Source: Bacteroidales bacterium (GTDB lineage Bacteria; Bacteroidota; Bacteroidia; Bacteroidales; ML635J-15). From it: a DNA stretch of 38,046 bases. A program made the position numbers and the translations under genes. The stretch lies in assembly GCA_016937855.1 (NCBI GenBank), contig JAFGVU010000213.1, positions 1-38,046 of the forward strand, read 5' to 3'. This document shows, piece after piece, positions 8,597-16,908 of the stretch. Within the stretch, counting starts at the first letter, position 1, and every line of letters starts with the position of its first letter. The notes under the pieces were generated by a model. It had not been told where the DNA came from. It saw only the letters and a list, made by a program, of their open reading frames with translations, and ran no database searches.

Positions 8597-9045
8597 GATC
8601 GAGCAGTGCCAACTCGGACTAAAAATATGCGATAATGTAATTTTTTGCCAGTAGGACTTAAATATTAGTAAAAGCTTTTTTAAGGTTTTTACTATTTTGG
8701 CGTAGCGAATATTCCTTTGAGGCATTAAGCTAATTTATAATTTGATTCGACAATACCAAGTGCTTTTTCTAGGACAAAAATACAGGCTGTATTGTAGATT
8801 TTGCCCGTAGGGCATATACATTAGTAAAAAGCTTGCTAAAGGTTTTTACTATTTTCGCGTAGCGAATACACCTTTGAGGCTTTAAGATATTGTATAATTT
8901 GATTCGACAAGACCTAGTGCTTTATCTAGGACAAAAATATAGGATATAATGTAAATTTTGCCCGTAGGGCATATACATTAGTAAAAAGCTTGCTAAAGCT
9001 TTTTACTGTTTTCGCGTAGCGAATATACCTTTGATGCTTCGACTG
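8597..9045. repeat. 157-bp structured tandem repeat, three copies
   Basis: Three head-to-tail copies with a period of 156-157 bp; aligned landmarks TTGCC.GTAGG fall at 8645, 8801 and 8958. Copies two and three are close to identical in the first part, and copy one is more diverged. Each unit holds four short inverted repeats: GCCC-GTA-GGGC (8803-8813, 8960-8970), an AGTAAAAAGC..TTTTTACT stem, TTCGC-GTA-GCGAA (8854-8866, 9011-9023) and a CCTAG..CTAGG stem. No open reading frame of note is present. The remaining gene-free sequence at 8361-8596 shows only the promoter of the DUF1573 gene. It could be a decayed mobile repeat or an array of structured RNA elements. Confidence 0.8.
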
Positions 9046-9063
9046 TGGATTAAAAAACAAGCA

Positions 9064-9918
9064 CTAAATACATGGAATATATAAGTCCTTTTTTGGATTT
9101 ATACATAAAACAGGGATGCCTTTGTTGTTTGAAATGGTTGATGTCTCAGGGAATCCAAATAATTTATTCCATAAAGTCTCACTTTTTGTAGTCAGAATTA
9201 CCATCATCATACATCTGTGTTCAAAGGCGTAGCTTAATGCGATTTTATCAATATTTTCTCTTGATAGTTCTTGCTCATATTCTTTGTAAATGAGATTGAA
9301 CTTTTCAAAAAACCGACCTGCAAACAGAATATTGTTACGTAAACCCGTATCATCATTTTTCTTGTAAATAATATCAATACCTGTTAGTAAGTTTTTTGCA
9401 AAATATGTAACCCAACCGGTTTTCTCTTTCATCTCCTTACGAAAACTCATTGGAACAACAATATTCTTATTTAAACCCGGAACAGTAGTGTTCTTTTGTA
9501 CAACAAAATACGGAATTCTAGATTTTCTAATAATCTTTACCACAGATGAGCCTGATAAATATTGTGGGTCATTTTTTCCATGAGTACCTAAAACTATTAA
9601 AAAAGCATCGCGTCGCTCGGCCTCAGAGTTGATGATTGTGCAGGTACAACCTTCTTCGGTATAAAAATCACATTCAATCTTATGATCTTTTTTAATTGTT
9701 TCGCTATAAGAATAAAGTGCTTGTTTTACTTCTTCTTTTGTGTTATTTTTGCTGAAATAATTATAAGTATTTTCATTAATTACGTGAATTAAATGAATAG
9801 ATCTTTTAAAATTTTTGGCAAGATGTATTGCCCATTGTACGCTCTTTTCACCGACTTCGGTAAAGTCCGTGTAAACTAAAATATTTTGAACCTTTTTATC
9901 TTTCATTTGTTTTAACAT
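9064..9918 (-). CDS. Universal stress protein, tandem UspA domains
   Basis: A cytoplasmic stress protein with two UspA folds. Domain one (VQNILVYTDFTEVGEKSV.. to ..PYFVVQKN) carries a near-canonical nucleotide-binding loop, GTHG then GSS after eight residues. Domain two (KNIVVPMSF.. to ..IPVLCINP) lacks that loop, a common arrangement in tandem Usp proteins. The reading frame is open to 9978, but that would overlap the divergent flavodiiron gene; the ATG at 9918 (MLKQMKDKK) or 9906 (MKDKK) is more likely. A TATTTTCG box at 9930-9923 would put the transcript start near 9918 and so favours 9906. Confidence 0.85.
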   Translation of the reverse strand: MLKQMKDKKVQNILVYTDFTEVGEKSVQWAIHLAKNFKRSIHLIHVINENTYNYFSKNNTKEEVKQALYSYSETIKKDHKIECDFYTEEGCTCTIINSEAERRDAFLIVLGTHGKNDPQYLSGSSVVKIIRKSRIPYFVVQKNTTVPGLNKNIVVPMSFRKEMKEKTGWVTYFAKNLLTGIDIIYKKNDDTGLRNNILFAGRFFEKFNLIYKEYEQELSRENIDKIALSYAFEHRCMMMVILTTKSETLWNKLFGFPETSTISNNKGIPVLCINPKKDLYIPCI

Positions 9919-9968
9919 ATTGCGAAAATAAATAAAATAATAATAACTAAAACCAAAAATTAAAAATA

Positions 9969-11174
9969 ATGAAACCAAAAGTTCTGGACATCAATGATTC
10001 TGTGAAGTGGATAGGGATACTCGATTTTGATATTAAAACATTTGATATCGTTATGGAGACCGAATATGGCACAACTTATAATTCATATTTTATTGACGCA
10101 GAAAAAAAAGTAATTGTAGAAACAGCCAAGGAAAAATTTGCTGATGAATATCTCGAAAAAGTAAAAGCTGTGGTTAACCCCGAAAAAATTGATTATATTG
10201 TTTTAAATCATACAGAGCCTGATCATTCAGGAAGCTTATCTCGATTACTACAGATTGCACCTAATGCAACTGTTGTCGGCAGTGGACAGGCAATAAAATA
10301 TCTTCAGGATATGCACGAAATTGATTTTAAATCAATTGTTGTTAAAGATGGTGATGAGCTGAATCTTGGTAATAAAACACTCAAATTTATTGGAGCACCA
10401 AATCTTCATTGGCCGGATTCTATTTATACATATCTTGTAGAGGATAAAGTTCTATTTACCTGCGATTCCTTTGGAGCCCATTATTGCACAAACGAAATGT
10501 TTGACGACCTGATTGGTGATTATCACGATGCATTTAAGTATTATTTTGATGTTATCCTGAAACCTTATAGCAAGTTTATTCTAAAAGCAATTGATAAAAT
10601 TAAGGATCTGGAGCTTGATGTTGTTGCAACAGGGCATGGTCCAATTTTGCGAAAAAATCATCACGAAATTATAGAACTTACTGAAAAATATGCAAATGAA
10701 TATGTTCAACAGAATGAACATCAGAAAAAGCGTGCTTTAATTATGTATGTTTCTGCATATGGTTACACAGGTGAAATGTCAAGAGCTTTAGCTGATGGAA
10801 TTAAAGATACTGGCGATATCGATGTTGAAGTACTTGATATAGAACGGATAGACATAGGAGAATTAGACTCAAAGCTAGTTCTTGCGGATGCAATTTTAGT
10901 CGGAAGCCCTACTATAAATCAAAACATTTTATTACCCGTTTTTAAACTTTTTGCTGTCATTAACCCTATCCGGGACAGAGGGAAACTTGCAGCTGCATTT
11001 GGTTCATTTGGTTGGAGTGGAGAAGGTGTTAGCATAATCGAAGCCAATCTTAAATCATTAAAACTCGATGTTATGGATTCGCCTGCGGCAATGAAATTTA
11101 GGCCAGACTCTAACCAAAAAAATGATTTGTTTGAATTTGGGAAACTATTTGGTAAAAAATTATTAAGTAAATAG
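9969..11174 (+). CDS. Flavodiiron protein (FprA-type A flavoprotein)
   Basis: A cytoplasmic oxygen and/or nitric oxide reductase that protects anaerobes. The N-terminal metallo-beta-lactamase-like domain has all expected diiron ligands: H81, E83, D85, H86 (HTEPDHSG), H147, D166 and H223. A flavodoxin domain follows from about residue 254 with the FMN loop VSAYGYTGEMS. No rubredoxin or NAD(P)H-oxidase domain is attached (401 aa, the standard two-domain size), so an external rubredoxin or similar donor is needed. Which of O2 or NO it prefers cannot be told from sequence. It diverges from the Usp gene across about 50 bp, suggesting shared stress control (inference). Confidence 0.95.
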   Translation: MKPKVLDINDSVKWIGILDFDIKTFDIVMETEYGTTYNSYFIDAEKKVIVETAKEKFADEYLEKVKAVVNPEKIDYIVLNHTEPDHSGSLSRLLQIAPNATVVGSGQAIKYLQDMHEIDFKSIVVKDGDELNLGNKTLKFIGAPNLHWPDSIYTYLVEDKVLFTCDSFGAHYCTNEMFDDLIGDYHDAFKYYFDVILKPYSKFILKAIDKIKDLELDVVATGHGPILRKNHHEIIELTEKYANEYVQQNEHQKKRALIMYVSAYGYTGEMSRALADGIKDTGDIDVEVLDIERIDIGELDSKLVLADAILVGSPTINQNILLPVFKLFAVINPIRDRGKLAAAFGSFGWSGEGVSIIEANLKSLKLDVMDSPAAMKFRPDSNQKNDLFEFGKLFGKKLLSK

Positions 11175-11295
11175 GGAATTGTGACTATCTCTCATCTATG
11201 TAAGTTTGTGTATTCTGAAAATTTCTCTTTTAACAATGAAAATATTTTGTGAATAATTATATCATTCCAAATGTTATTATCTTTTATAAAAATAT

Positions 11296-11303
11296 TAGTT
11301 TTG
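11296..11303 (+). promoter_or_regulatory. -7 box for the 5'-nucleotidase gene
   Basis: TAGTTTTG fits TAnnTTTG and ends 11 bp before the ATG at 11315. It lies inside the possible longer reading frame that opens with GTG at 11249, supporting the shorter start. Confidence 0.45.
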
Positions 11304-11314
11304 TAAAAAAAACG

Positions 11315-13123
11315 ATGAAAAAAGCATTATCCTTTTCTCTAGCAATACTATTTGCACATTTCGTGTCATTTTCTCAAAATAATTCGGGTAAGTTGGTTTT
11401 ATTACACACAAACGATATGCATAGCAATCTTACCGGCTTTTCTCCAGAAATAGAATACAGCCCTTGTGTTACAGGAGATGATAATACACTTGCAGGTTTT
11501 GCGAGAATTGCAGCCGTGATACAAACAGAAAATAAAAAAAATCCCGAAAATTTGCTTGTCGTTGATGCGGGCGATTTTTTGATGGGCACATTTTTTCATA
11601 TTTTTGAAGAAGATTCCGGTTTTCAATTACCTCTGATGAGACAAATGGGATACGATGTAGTGGCATTGGGAAATCATGAGTTTGATTTTGGCCCTGCAAC
11701 TTTAACTAAAATAATTAATTCCGGGTTGCAAAATGGCGAAATTCCTTCATTGGTGCTCGCTAATGTAGAATTTGATAAAAAGAGCGATAAGGATGATTCA
11801 TTTGCCGATTTGTACAATATTGGAATTGTTAAAAAATATCAGATAATTGAAAAAGGAGGTCTTAGAATCGGAATTTTTGGGCTTATTGGTGATGACGCTA
11901 AACAAGTTGCTCCAAATGCCGCTCCTCTCGAAATTACTAATAGAATTAAAACAGCAAAGCAAATTGTTAAAATTTTAGAAAAAGATGAGAAAGTTGATTT
12001 AATAATTTGCTTATCACATAGTGGTGTTGGTATTGATAATAATGGCGAATGGATTGGTGAAGATGTCGAGTTAGCAAAGAAAGTAAAAGGTATTGATATT
12101 ATTGTGAGTGGTCATACTCATACCGTTATAAACGATCCCATTTGGATTGGCGAAACTCCAATTATTCAGACCGGCTCTCAAGGTAAAAATGTTGGTCGAT
12201 TTGAGATTAATATCAATGATGGCAAAATTACAAGTGCAAAGTATAATCTTATTGCTGTTGATGATGATATTTATGGAGATTGTAATATTCATAAGGATAT
12301 TGCCGGGCAAATAAAATTAGTGGACGAAGAGTTGTTAAAACCTATGGGGCTGGGATATTATAAACCGCTTGCCGAAACCGATTATGAACTGTTTTGTGAT
12401 GAATATGGCGTTTTAGACTCAAGTAATTTGGGACCACTAATCGCAGATGCATTGTATTATTATGTTAATTCTGAGTCAGGAGAAAGCACAGATGTTACTT
12501 TAATTGCTGCCGGTGTTATTAGAGACAAGTTTCGTCCGGGTAATAAAGGTGTGCAAACTGTTAGCGATGTCTTTCGTATTGTTAGCTTGGGAGAAGGAGA
12601 AGACGGTATTCCTGGATATCCTTTGGCTAAAGTTTATCTGACAGGAAGAGAATTGAAAAATGTTATTGAACTTTTGTTGGTTGCTCCCAAAATGAAACCT
12701 TCGTATTATTGTTTTTTTAGTGGGATAGAGGTGGAGTATGATTCTGGTAAAGGCTTGCTGAAGAAAATTAAGAGTATAAAAATTGGAGGAAACGAAATCG
12801 ACCTGTCAAAGAAAAATCAAACACTTTACAGTCTCACAGCAAATTCATATATGCTAGAATTTGTTGGCGAAATTCGTGGCATGACACTAGGACTTGTTAA
12901 AGTAAAACCAAAAAATCAACAAGGAGTTGAGATCGAAAATAACAAAACTACCTGGATTGATTTTGATAAAGATAAAGAGGGAATTCAGGAAGGTAAAGAA
13001 TGGATGGCTGTAGTTAAATATTTAGAAACTTTTGAAGATACCGACGGTAATAAAATACCAAATTTTCCTGATAAATACAGAGAAGCATTGCAAAGATTTG
13101 TTGATGTGCATGAGAAAAAGTAG
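11315..13123 (+). CDS. Secreted 5'-nucleotidase / metallophosphoesterase
   Basis: Hydrolyses extracellular nucleoside phosphates or related phosphoesters, probably in the periplasm or at the cell surface. The start at 11315 gives a good signal peptide (MKKALSFSLAILFAHFVSFSQ); the frame extends to a GTG at 11249, but that adds a non-signal stretch. Dinuclear-metal motifs are in order: LLHTNDMHSN, VVDAGDFLMG, ALGNHEFDFG, CLSHSG and VSGHTHT. A 5'-nucleotidase C-terminal domain covers about residues 350-560, with SNLGPLIADAL and a substrate-stacking region around YYCFFSGIEVEYD. At 602 aa it is normal length. The exact substrate is unknown (UshA/YfkN-type range). Confidence 0.92.
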   Translation: MKKALSFSLAILFAHFVSFSQNNSGKLVLLHTNDMHSNLTGFSPEIEYSPCVTGDDNTLAGFARIAAVIQTENKKNPENLLVVDAGDFLMGTFFHIFEEDSGFQLPLMRQMGYDVVALGNHEFDFGPATLTKIINSGLQNGEIPSLVLANVEFDKKSDKDDSFADLYNIGIVKKYQIIEKGGLRIGIFGLIGDDAKQVAPNAAPLEITNRIKTAKQIVKILEKDEKVDLIICLSHSGVGIDNNGEWIGEDVELAKKVKGIDIIVSGHTHTVINDPIWIGETPIIQTGSQGKNVGRFEININDGKITSAKYNLIAVDDDIYGDCNIHKDIAGQIKLVDEELLKPMGLGYYKPLAETDYELFCDEYGVLDSSNLGPLIADALYYYVNSESGESTDVTLIAAGVIRDKFRPGNKGVQTVSDVFRIVSLGEGEDGIPGYPLAKVYLTGRELKNVIELLLVAPKMKPSYYCFFSGIEVEYDSGKGLLKKIKSIKIGGNEIDLSKKNQTLYSLTANSYMLEFVGEIRGMTLGLVKVKPKNQQGVEIENNKTTWIDFDKDKEGIQEGKEWMAVVKYLETFEDTDGNKIPNFPDKYREALQRFVDVHEKK

Positions 13124-13256
13124 AATTGAGAAGGCTTGAAAACAATCTTATCATCAATTGGTGTTTATAGTAGAACCGTTTGATATCCTTGCCAATATTT
13201 GTGTTAGAAAAGATAATAATTTTATACTCAAATAAATAATTGTTTTAAAATAATTT

Positions 13257-13631
13257 ATGAAACTATTTACTAGATGCCCGTATTGCAAAAAGGAAACATC
13301 TTTTTTCGCTTTTGTTTCAGATCGAGCAATGTTATCTAAAGAAAAAGGCAATCCGTTTCAATTGACGTGCAAGTCTTGTAATTCTGATTTTGCATGTGAA
13401 ATAGACAAGGTTTATGCTAAACATTCAAAAATTGCATTAATTATTGGTTTAACGGTACTTATCTTGGGTATTCCATTTTCTTTTATTGTACTGAATGACA
13501 TTATTGAGGATACTGGCTATGTGGTTTTTTCTGTAGGTATGATTGCTGTTCCTTTTGCTATTTATCAGATTATCAATAATCAAGATCGTAAACGGGTTGA
13601 AAATTTTAATAGGTTTAGAATACGTCGTTAA
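13257..13631 (+). CDS. Small zinc-ribbon membrane protein, unknown function
   Basis: A 124-aa protein without a recognised family. The N-terminus carries two CxxC pairs (C7/C10 in CPYC and C38/C41 in CKSC), forming a probable zinc ribbon, followed by two hydrophobic segments at about 56-78 and 84-106 and a basic tail ending RRVENFNRF-like. The expected topology is ribbon and tail in the cytoplasm with a two-helix hairpin in the membrane. It stands alone between the nucleotidase and convergent nadD. The arrangement of Cys pairs and helices makes coding likely despite the short length. Confidence 0.75.
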   Translation: MKLFTRCPYCKKETSFFAFVSDRAMLSKEKGNPFQLTCKSCNSDFACEIDKVYAKHSKIALIIGLTVLILGIPFSFIVLNDIIEDTGYVVFSVGMIAVPFAIYQIINNQDRKRVENFNRFRIRR

Positions 13632-13807
13632 AAATGAATTGAAGTTTATGTACCACGGTATAAAAATTGCGATTTTTTAACACAATGTTTTTTATAATTA
13701 TTTAGCTGGTTTGAAATAAAAATATATATTGCTATTCCCAATACTAGCCCAATGCTCTATGCACCAAGCAATTATTTAAAACCTAAATGCCAAAAAATCA
13801 AATTCAC

Positions 13808-13836
13808 AAAGATGATCAACCTAAATAGTTACGATT
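13808..13836 (-). repeat. Dispersed 29-bp repeat, copy 1
   Basis: Matches 18136-18164 at 23 of 29 positions (shared AAAGATGATC, then TAAATAGTT). Each copy lies 9-14 bp beyond the stop codon of a minus-strand gene. The rest of 13632-13845 shows nothing recognisable. Confidence 0.35.
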
Positions 13837-13845
13837 TATTTTAAT

Positions 13846-14427
13846 TTATTTCCACCAACCCATTTTTTGGATGTAATCATAAACTTTTGTTGGTAGAAAA
13901 TATCTAACATCTCTATTCTCGCGGATAGCATTGCGAATAAATGTGGAAGATATTTCCATTTGTGGTGCTTTAATTATCTCTATGTCCGCGTTATCAAACT
14001 TTTTTATTTTTGAATTTGGACGTTTATAGACATAAATTTTATGATTGTCGAGTATTTTTCTGTAATTTTTCCACTTATGAAATGTTTCAAGATTGTCGCC
14101 ACCAATTAGTAAGCTAAACTTTTTGGTCGGATACTTTTCTTTTAAGTAGGTCAAAGTATTGATTGTGTAATTTGGTTTTGGTAAGTAAAACTCAATATCT
14201 GAGACTTTAAATTTTGGATAATCATCAATTGCAAGTTGAACCAGATACTGCCGGTCGCGGTCGTTTAGTAAGGATGCCGATTTTTTTACAGGATTTTGAG
14301 GGGTAATTACAAACCAAAGTTCATGAATATTGCAAAACTCCGTTAAGTAGTTAGCAATAGCCATATGTCCGATATGAACAGGGTTAAAAGACCCGAAATA
14401 AAGCAATATCTCCTGATTATTGAGCAT
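13846..14427 (-). CDS. nadD: Nicotinate-nucleotide adenylyltransferase
   Basis: Adenylates nicotinate mononucleotide in NAD synthesis. The nucleotidyltransferase signature GSFNPVHIGH is at residues 12-21. The substrate region FVITPQNPVKK, the GGDN motif (LLIGGDNLETFHKW) and ISSTFIR near the C-terminus are all present. At 193 aa the length is standard. The start overlaps the end of the upstream FKBP gene by 11 bp, indicating translational coupling at the end of the DHH-FKBP-FKBP-FKBP-nadD unit. Confidence 0.95.
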   Translation of the reverse strand: MLNNQEILLYFGSFNPVHIGHMAIANYLTEFCNIHELWFVITPQNPVKKSASLLNDRDRQYLVQLAIDDYPKFKVSDIEFYLPKPNYTINTLTYLKEKYPTKKFSLLIGGDNLETFHKWKNYRKILDNHKIYVYKRPNSKIKKFDNADIEIIKAPQMEISSTFIRNAIRENRDVRYFLPTKVYDYIQKMGWWK

Positions 14428-15424
14428 CTAATAATTCAATTTCGAAAACAAGTGTGCTAAAAGGAGCGACCACACCATTTTTTTCCTCGCCATAAGCTAT
14501 TCTAAAGGGAATTATAGCAAGACAGTGATCTCCAACGTTCATAAGCTTTACTGTTTCTTCAAGCCCATCGATTACTTCTTTATTTCCCAAAACAAATCTA
14601 AAGGGTTGATTTCTTTCTAGTGTTGAGTCAAAAACGGATCCATCAATAAAAGCGGCAGTGTAGTCGATGGTAACTAGATTTCCATCTTTAGGTTTGTTCC
14701 CATTTCCTTTACTAATTGTAAAAATATTTAACCCCGATTCTGTAACTTTTCTAGGATAATCAATGTTTAGAACAAATCTTTCTATTAAACTAGCTTCTTG
14801 TGCAATATAATATTGATACGATTCTGCATTTTGCTTAACATAGTCGCTACCGCTTACAATTTTCTTCATTTTTATTTTAAAAATAAATTTGTCTCCATTC
14901 TTAATATATGAGGGGGTATTTACTTTGCCCTGGGTATAGTTAAGGAAATTCTTTGCATCGATTTTAAAAATTGCACTGTCTCCGGCTTTCATAATCATTA
15001 GAGCTTCTTCGAAACTTCCTCCGGCATGAGATGGCGGAGTTAACCTCATTTTAAAATCCTTATCAATCAGCCTTGTGTCAAACACAACAGAATCGGCAGG
15101 AGTGGAGTAGGTCATGTCAAAATATACAATATCGCCAACCCTTGGATAGTCGCTGCCTTTACCGGTTTTAATATACTTATATTCCAATCCCGATTTTGTT
15201 TTTTGAAATATATTGGCCGGTTTATCAACAACATATTCCATTTCTCCATCAGCATTAAAAATTAAAACAGCAACTTCAGAAGTGTCTGAAGGAATATTCA
15301 AAGTATCTATGTTACTGGTTTCGACATCCTTTTTTACTGTACTGTCGTTCTTTGTGTCATTATTACACGCAAAACAAATAATAACTAAAACAATAATTAA
15401 TATGATATTTATTTTGTTACTCAT
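14417..15424 (-). CDS. Double-FKBP lipoprotein peptidyl-prolyl isomerase
   Basis: A 335-aa envelope lipoprotein (lipobox ICFAC, C20). Residues 75-190 form a diverged FKBP domain, and about 230-335 a canonical one, with VTIDYTAAFIDGSVFDST, PFRFVLGNKEVIDGLEE and AYGEEKNGVVAPFSTLVFEIELL. The C-terminal domain probably has the isomerase activity; the N-terminal one retains the fold (VGDIVYFDMTYS, GGSFEEALMIMKAGD) but lacks several active-site aromatics, so may bind substrate only. It overlaps the preceding FKBP gene by 4 bp (ATGA) and nadD by 11 bp. Confidence 0.88.
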   Translation of the reverse strand: MSNKINIILIIVLVIICFACNNDTKNDSTVKKDVETSNIDTLNIPSDTSEVAVLIFNADGEMEYVVDKPANIFQKTKSGLEYKYIKTGKGSDYPRVGDIVYFDMTYSTPADSVVFDTRLIDKDFKMRLTPPSHAGGSFEEALMIMKAGDSAIFKIDAKNFLNYTQGKVNTPSYIKNGDKFIFKIKMKKIVSGSDYVKQNAESYQYYIAQEASLIERFVLNIDYPRKVTESGLNIFTISKGNGNKPKDGNLVTIDYTAAFIDGSVFDSTLERNQPFRFVLGNKEVIDGLEETVKLMNVGDHCLAIIPFRIAYGEEKNGVVAPFSTLVFEIELLDAQ

Positions 15425-16281
15425 CTTTGCACATTTATTACTTCAACTTCGAATATTAATGTTGAATATGGAGGTATGTCGCTAGTACCTTCGGCTCCAT
15501 AAGCAATTTTTGAGGGACAAATAAACATTGCCCGCCCACCTTCGTTCATTTTACTAATTCCTTCGTTCCAAGCATCAATCATTTGATCTTCGCCGTATTT
15601 AAAACTCATAGGGGCTCTGTTGTATGTGGTTTCTAAAACTTGTCCATCAACCAATTTTACTGTATAATTTACACTTACTACATCGCCGGGTTTTATGTTT
15701 TTACCTGTTCCTTTATATTGCTCAACATAATACATCCCCGATTCGCAAGGTTCAACAGTGATGTTTGCATTTTTCAAATATTTAGATAATAGTTCCATTT
15801 CAATATCTTCCGTCGCATGATATTTTTCCGATAGATGAGAGTCGAATTCTTCGTGCAATAGTATTTCAAGAAGTTTAACTTTAACAATGATTTTATCCTC
15901 GGAACTAATCCCATCTGGCAATTTTGAATACGATTCGGAGAATTTCAGGAAACTTTCTGCATTTAATCTAAACACAGCAGAATCGCCAACTGTCATCAAT
16001 GCAAGTCCATCTTCTATACTACCTCCGGTGTGTTTTGGTGCTTCAAGTTTCTTTAAATACTTTCGTTCAGCTTCAGCAGAATTAAATATTTCTTTTCCGT
16101 CTTCGGTTTCATACGAGTAGTTGAGTACAAGAACGTCTCCGATTTTGGGTTTAACACCATCCTCTGAGGTTACAATCTTATACTCTAAACCCGATTCATG
16201 AGTTTTGAATTTATTTTTGTCGGGATTACAAGCAATAAAAATCAAACTAATCATTAAAAAAACAATTTCTTTTCTTTTCAT
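15421..16281 (-). CDS. Double-FKBP lipoprotein peptidyl-prolyl isomerase
   Basis: A 286-aa envelope lipoprotein (lipobox IFIAC, C18). The architecture matches the neighbour downstream: a degenerate FKBP domain (about 28-140, with GLEYKIVTSEDGVKPKIGD and GGSIEDGLALMTVGDSAVF) and a canonical one (about 175-286, with VSVNYTVKLVDGQVLETTY, MIDAWNEGISKMNEGG and IAYGAEGTSDIPPYSTLIFEVEV). The shared order and positions suggest that the pair arose by gene duplication. It ends with an ATGA overlap into the next FKBP gene and starts 68 bp after the single-domain one. Confidence 0.88.
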   Translation of the reverse strand: MKRKEIVFLMISLIFIACNPDKNKFKTHESGLEYKIVTSEDGVKPKIGDVLVLNYSYETEDGKEIFNSAEAERKYLKKLEAPKHTGGSIEDGLALMTVGDSAVFRLNAESFLKFSESYSKLPDGISSEDKIIVKVKLLEILLHEEFDSHLSEKYHATEDIEMELLSKYLKNANITVEPCESGMYYVEQYKGTGKNIKPGDVVSVNYTVKLVDGQVLETTYNRAPMSFKYGEDQMIDAWNEGISKMNEGGRAMFICPSKIAYGAEGTSDIPPYSTLIFEVEVINVQR

Positions 16282-16349
16282 TATTTACTTCTGTTTTGTT
16301 AGATAAACTATTTTGTTTAGCAACTTTACAAACTACTATTACTCTATAA

Positions 16350-16898
16350 TTATTCTTTGTTTTTTAAACTAATTAACTCCACATCATAAACTAAAATTGT
16401 GTAAGGTGGTACCAAATAACCGTCACCGGGAACTCCAAAAGCCAGGTGTGGGGGAAGTATGAATCTTGCTTTGTCTCCAACACGCATCATCATAAGTCCT
16501 TCGTTTAAACCCGATTCTTCCTGATTATGTCCAAGATGCATAAATCTATTTCCTAAATCCTGTGAGGAGTAAAGAATCTGACCGTTAAGCATCATTGTTG
16601 TGTATGTAAATTCTGCAATTTTATCATCTTTGGCTTTTTCTCCATCCCCATTATGATAAATCTGATAATACAATCCTGTTCCTGATATTTGCATATCCCA
16701 CTTACGTCTTTCAATAAACTTATCAATAACAGTATTGTCAATTTCGATAATTTCCTTATTCCATTCCAGCAGCTCTTTTTCATGCTCTTTTTTTACAACC
16801 GAATAAGGTAGAGGTTTTTGTTCAGTATTTTTTTCTCCATTGTTACATGCGAGCATCATAACACTAAAAAACGCTAATATTAGAATGTTTTTTATCAT
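16350..16898 (-). CDS. Single-domain FKBP lipoprotein, GldI-like
   Basis: A 182-aa lipoprotein (lipobox MMLAC, C18) with one C-terminal FKBP domain (about 75-180): AEFTYTTMMLNGQILYSS, EESGLNEGLMMMRVGDKARFILPPHLAFGVPG and PPYTILVYDVELISL. The size and layout resemble GldI, the gliding-associated isomerase of Flavobacteria, whose relatives also occur in non-gliding Bacteroidota. No other gliding genes are in the window, so gliding should not be inferred. It follows the DHH gene by 10 bp. Confidence 0.87.
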   Translation of the reverse strand: MIKNILILAFFSVMMLACNNGEKNTEQKPLPYSVVKKEHEKELLEWNKEIIEIDNTVIDKFIERRKWDMQISGTGLYYQIYHNGDGEKAKDDKIAEFTYTTMMLNGQILYSSQDLGNRFMHLGHNQEESGLNEGLMMMRVGDKARFILPPHLAFGVPGDGYLVPPYTILVYDVELISLKNKE

Positions 16899-16908
16899 TT
16901 TATAAAAT

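Noticed and set aside
11249-11314. GTG start giving a longer 5'-nucleotidase
   Set aside because: The added 22 residues precede a clear signal peptide that starts at 11315, and a TAGTTTTG promoter box lies within them.
11374-11699. Several antisense open frames inside the nucleotidase gene
   Set aside because: They are shadows of a strongly supported gene, overlap each other in different frames and lack recognisable domains.
16350-16898. Evidence for gliding motility from the GldI-like gene
   Set aside because: GldI-like FKBP lipoproteins are common in non-gliding Bacteroidota and no other gld or spr genes are in the window.
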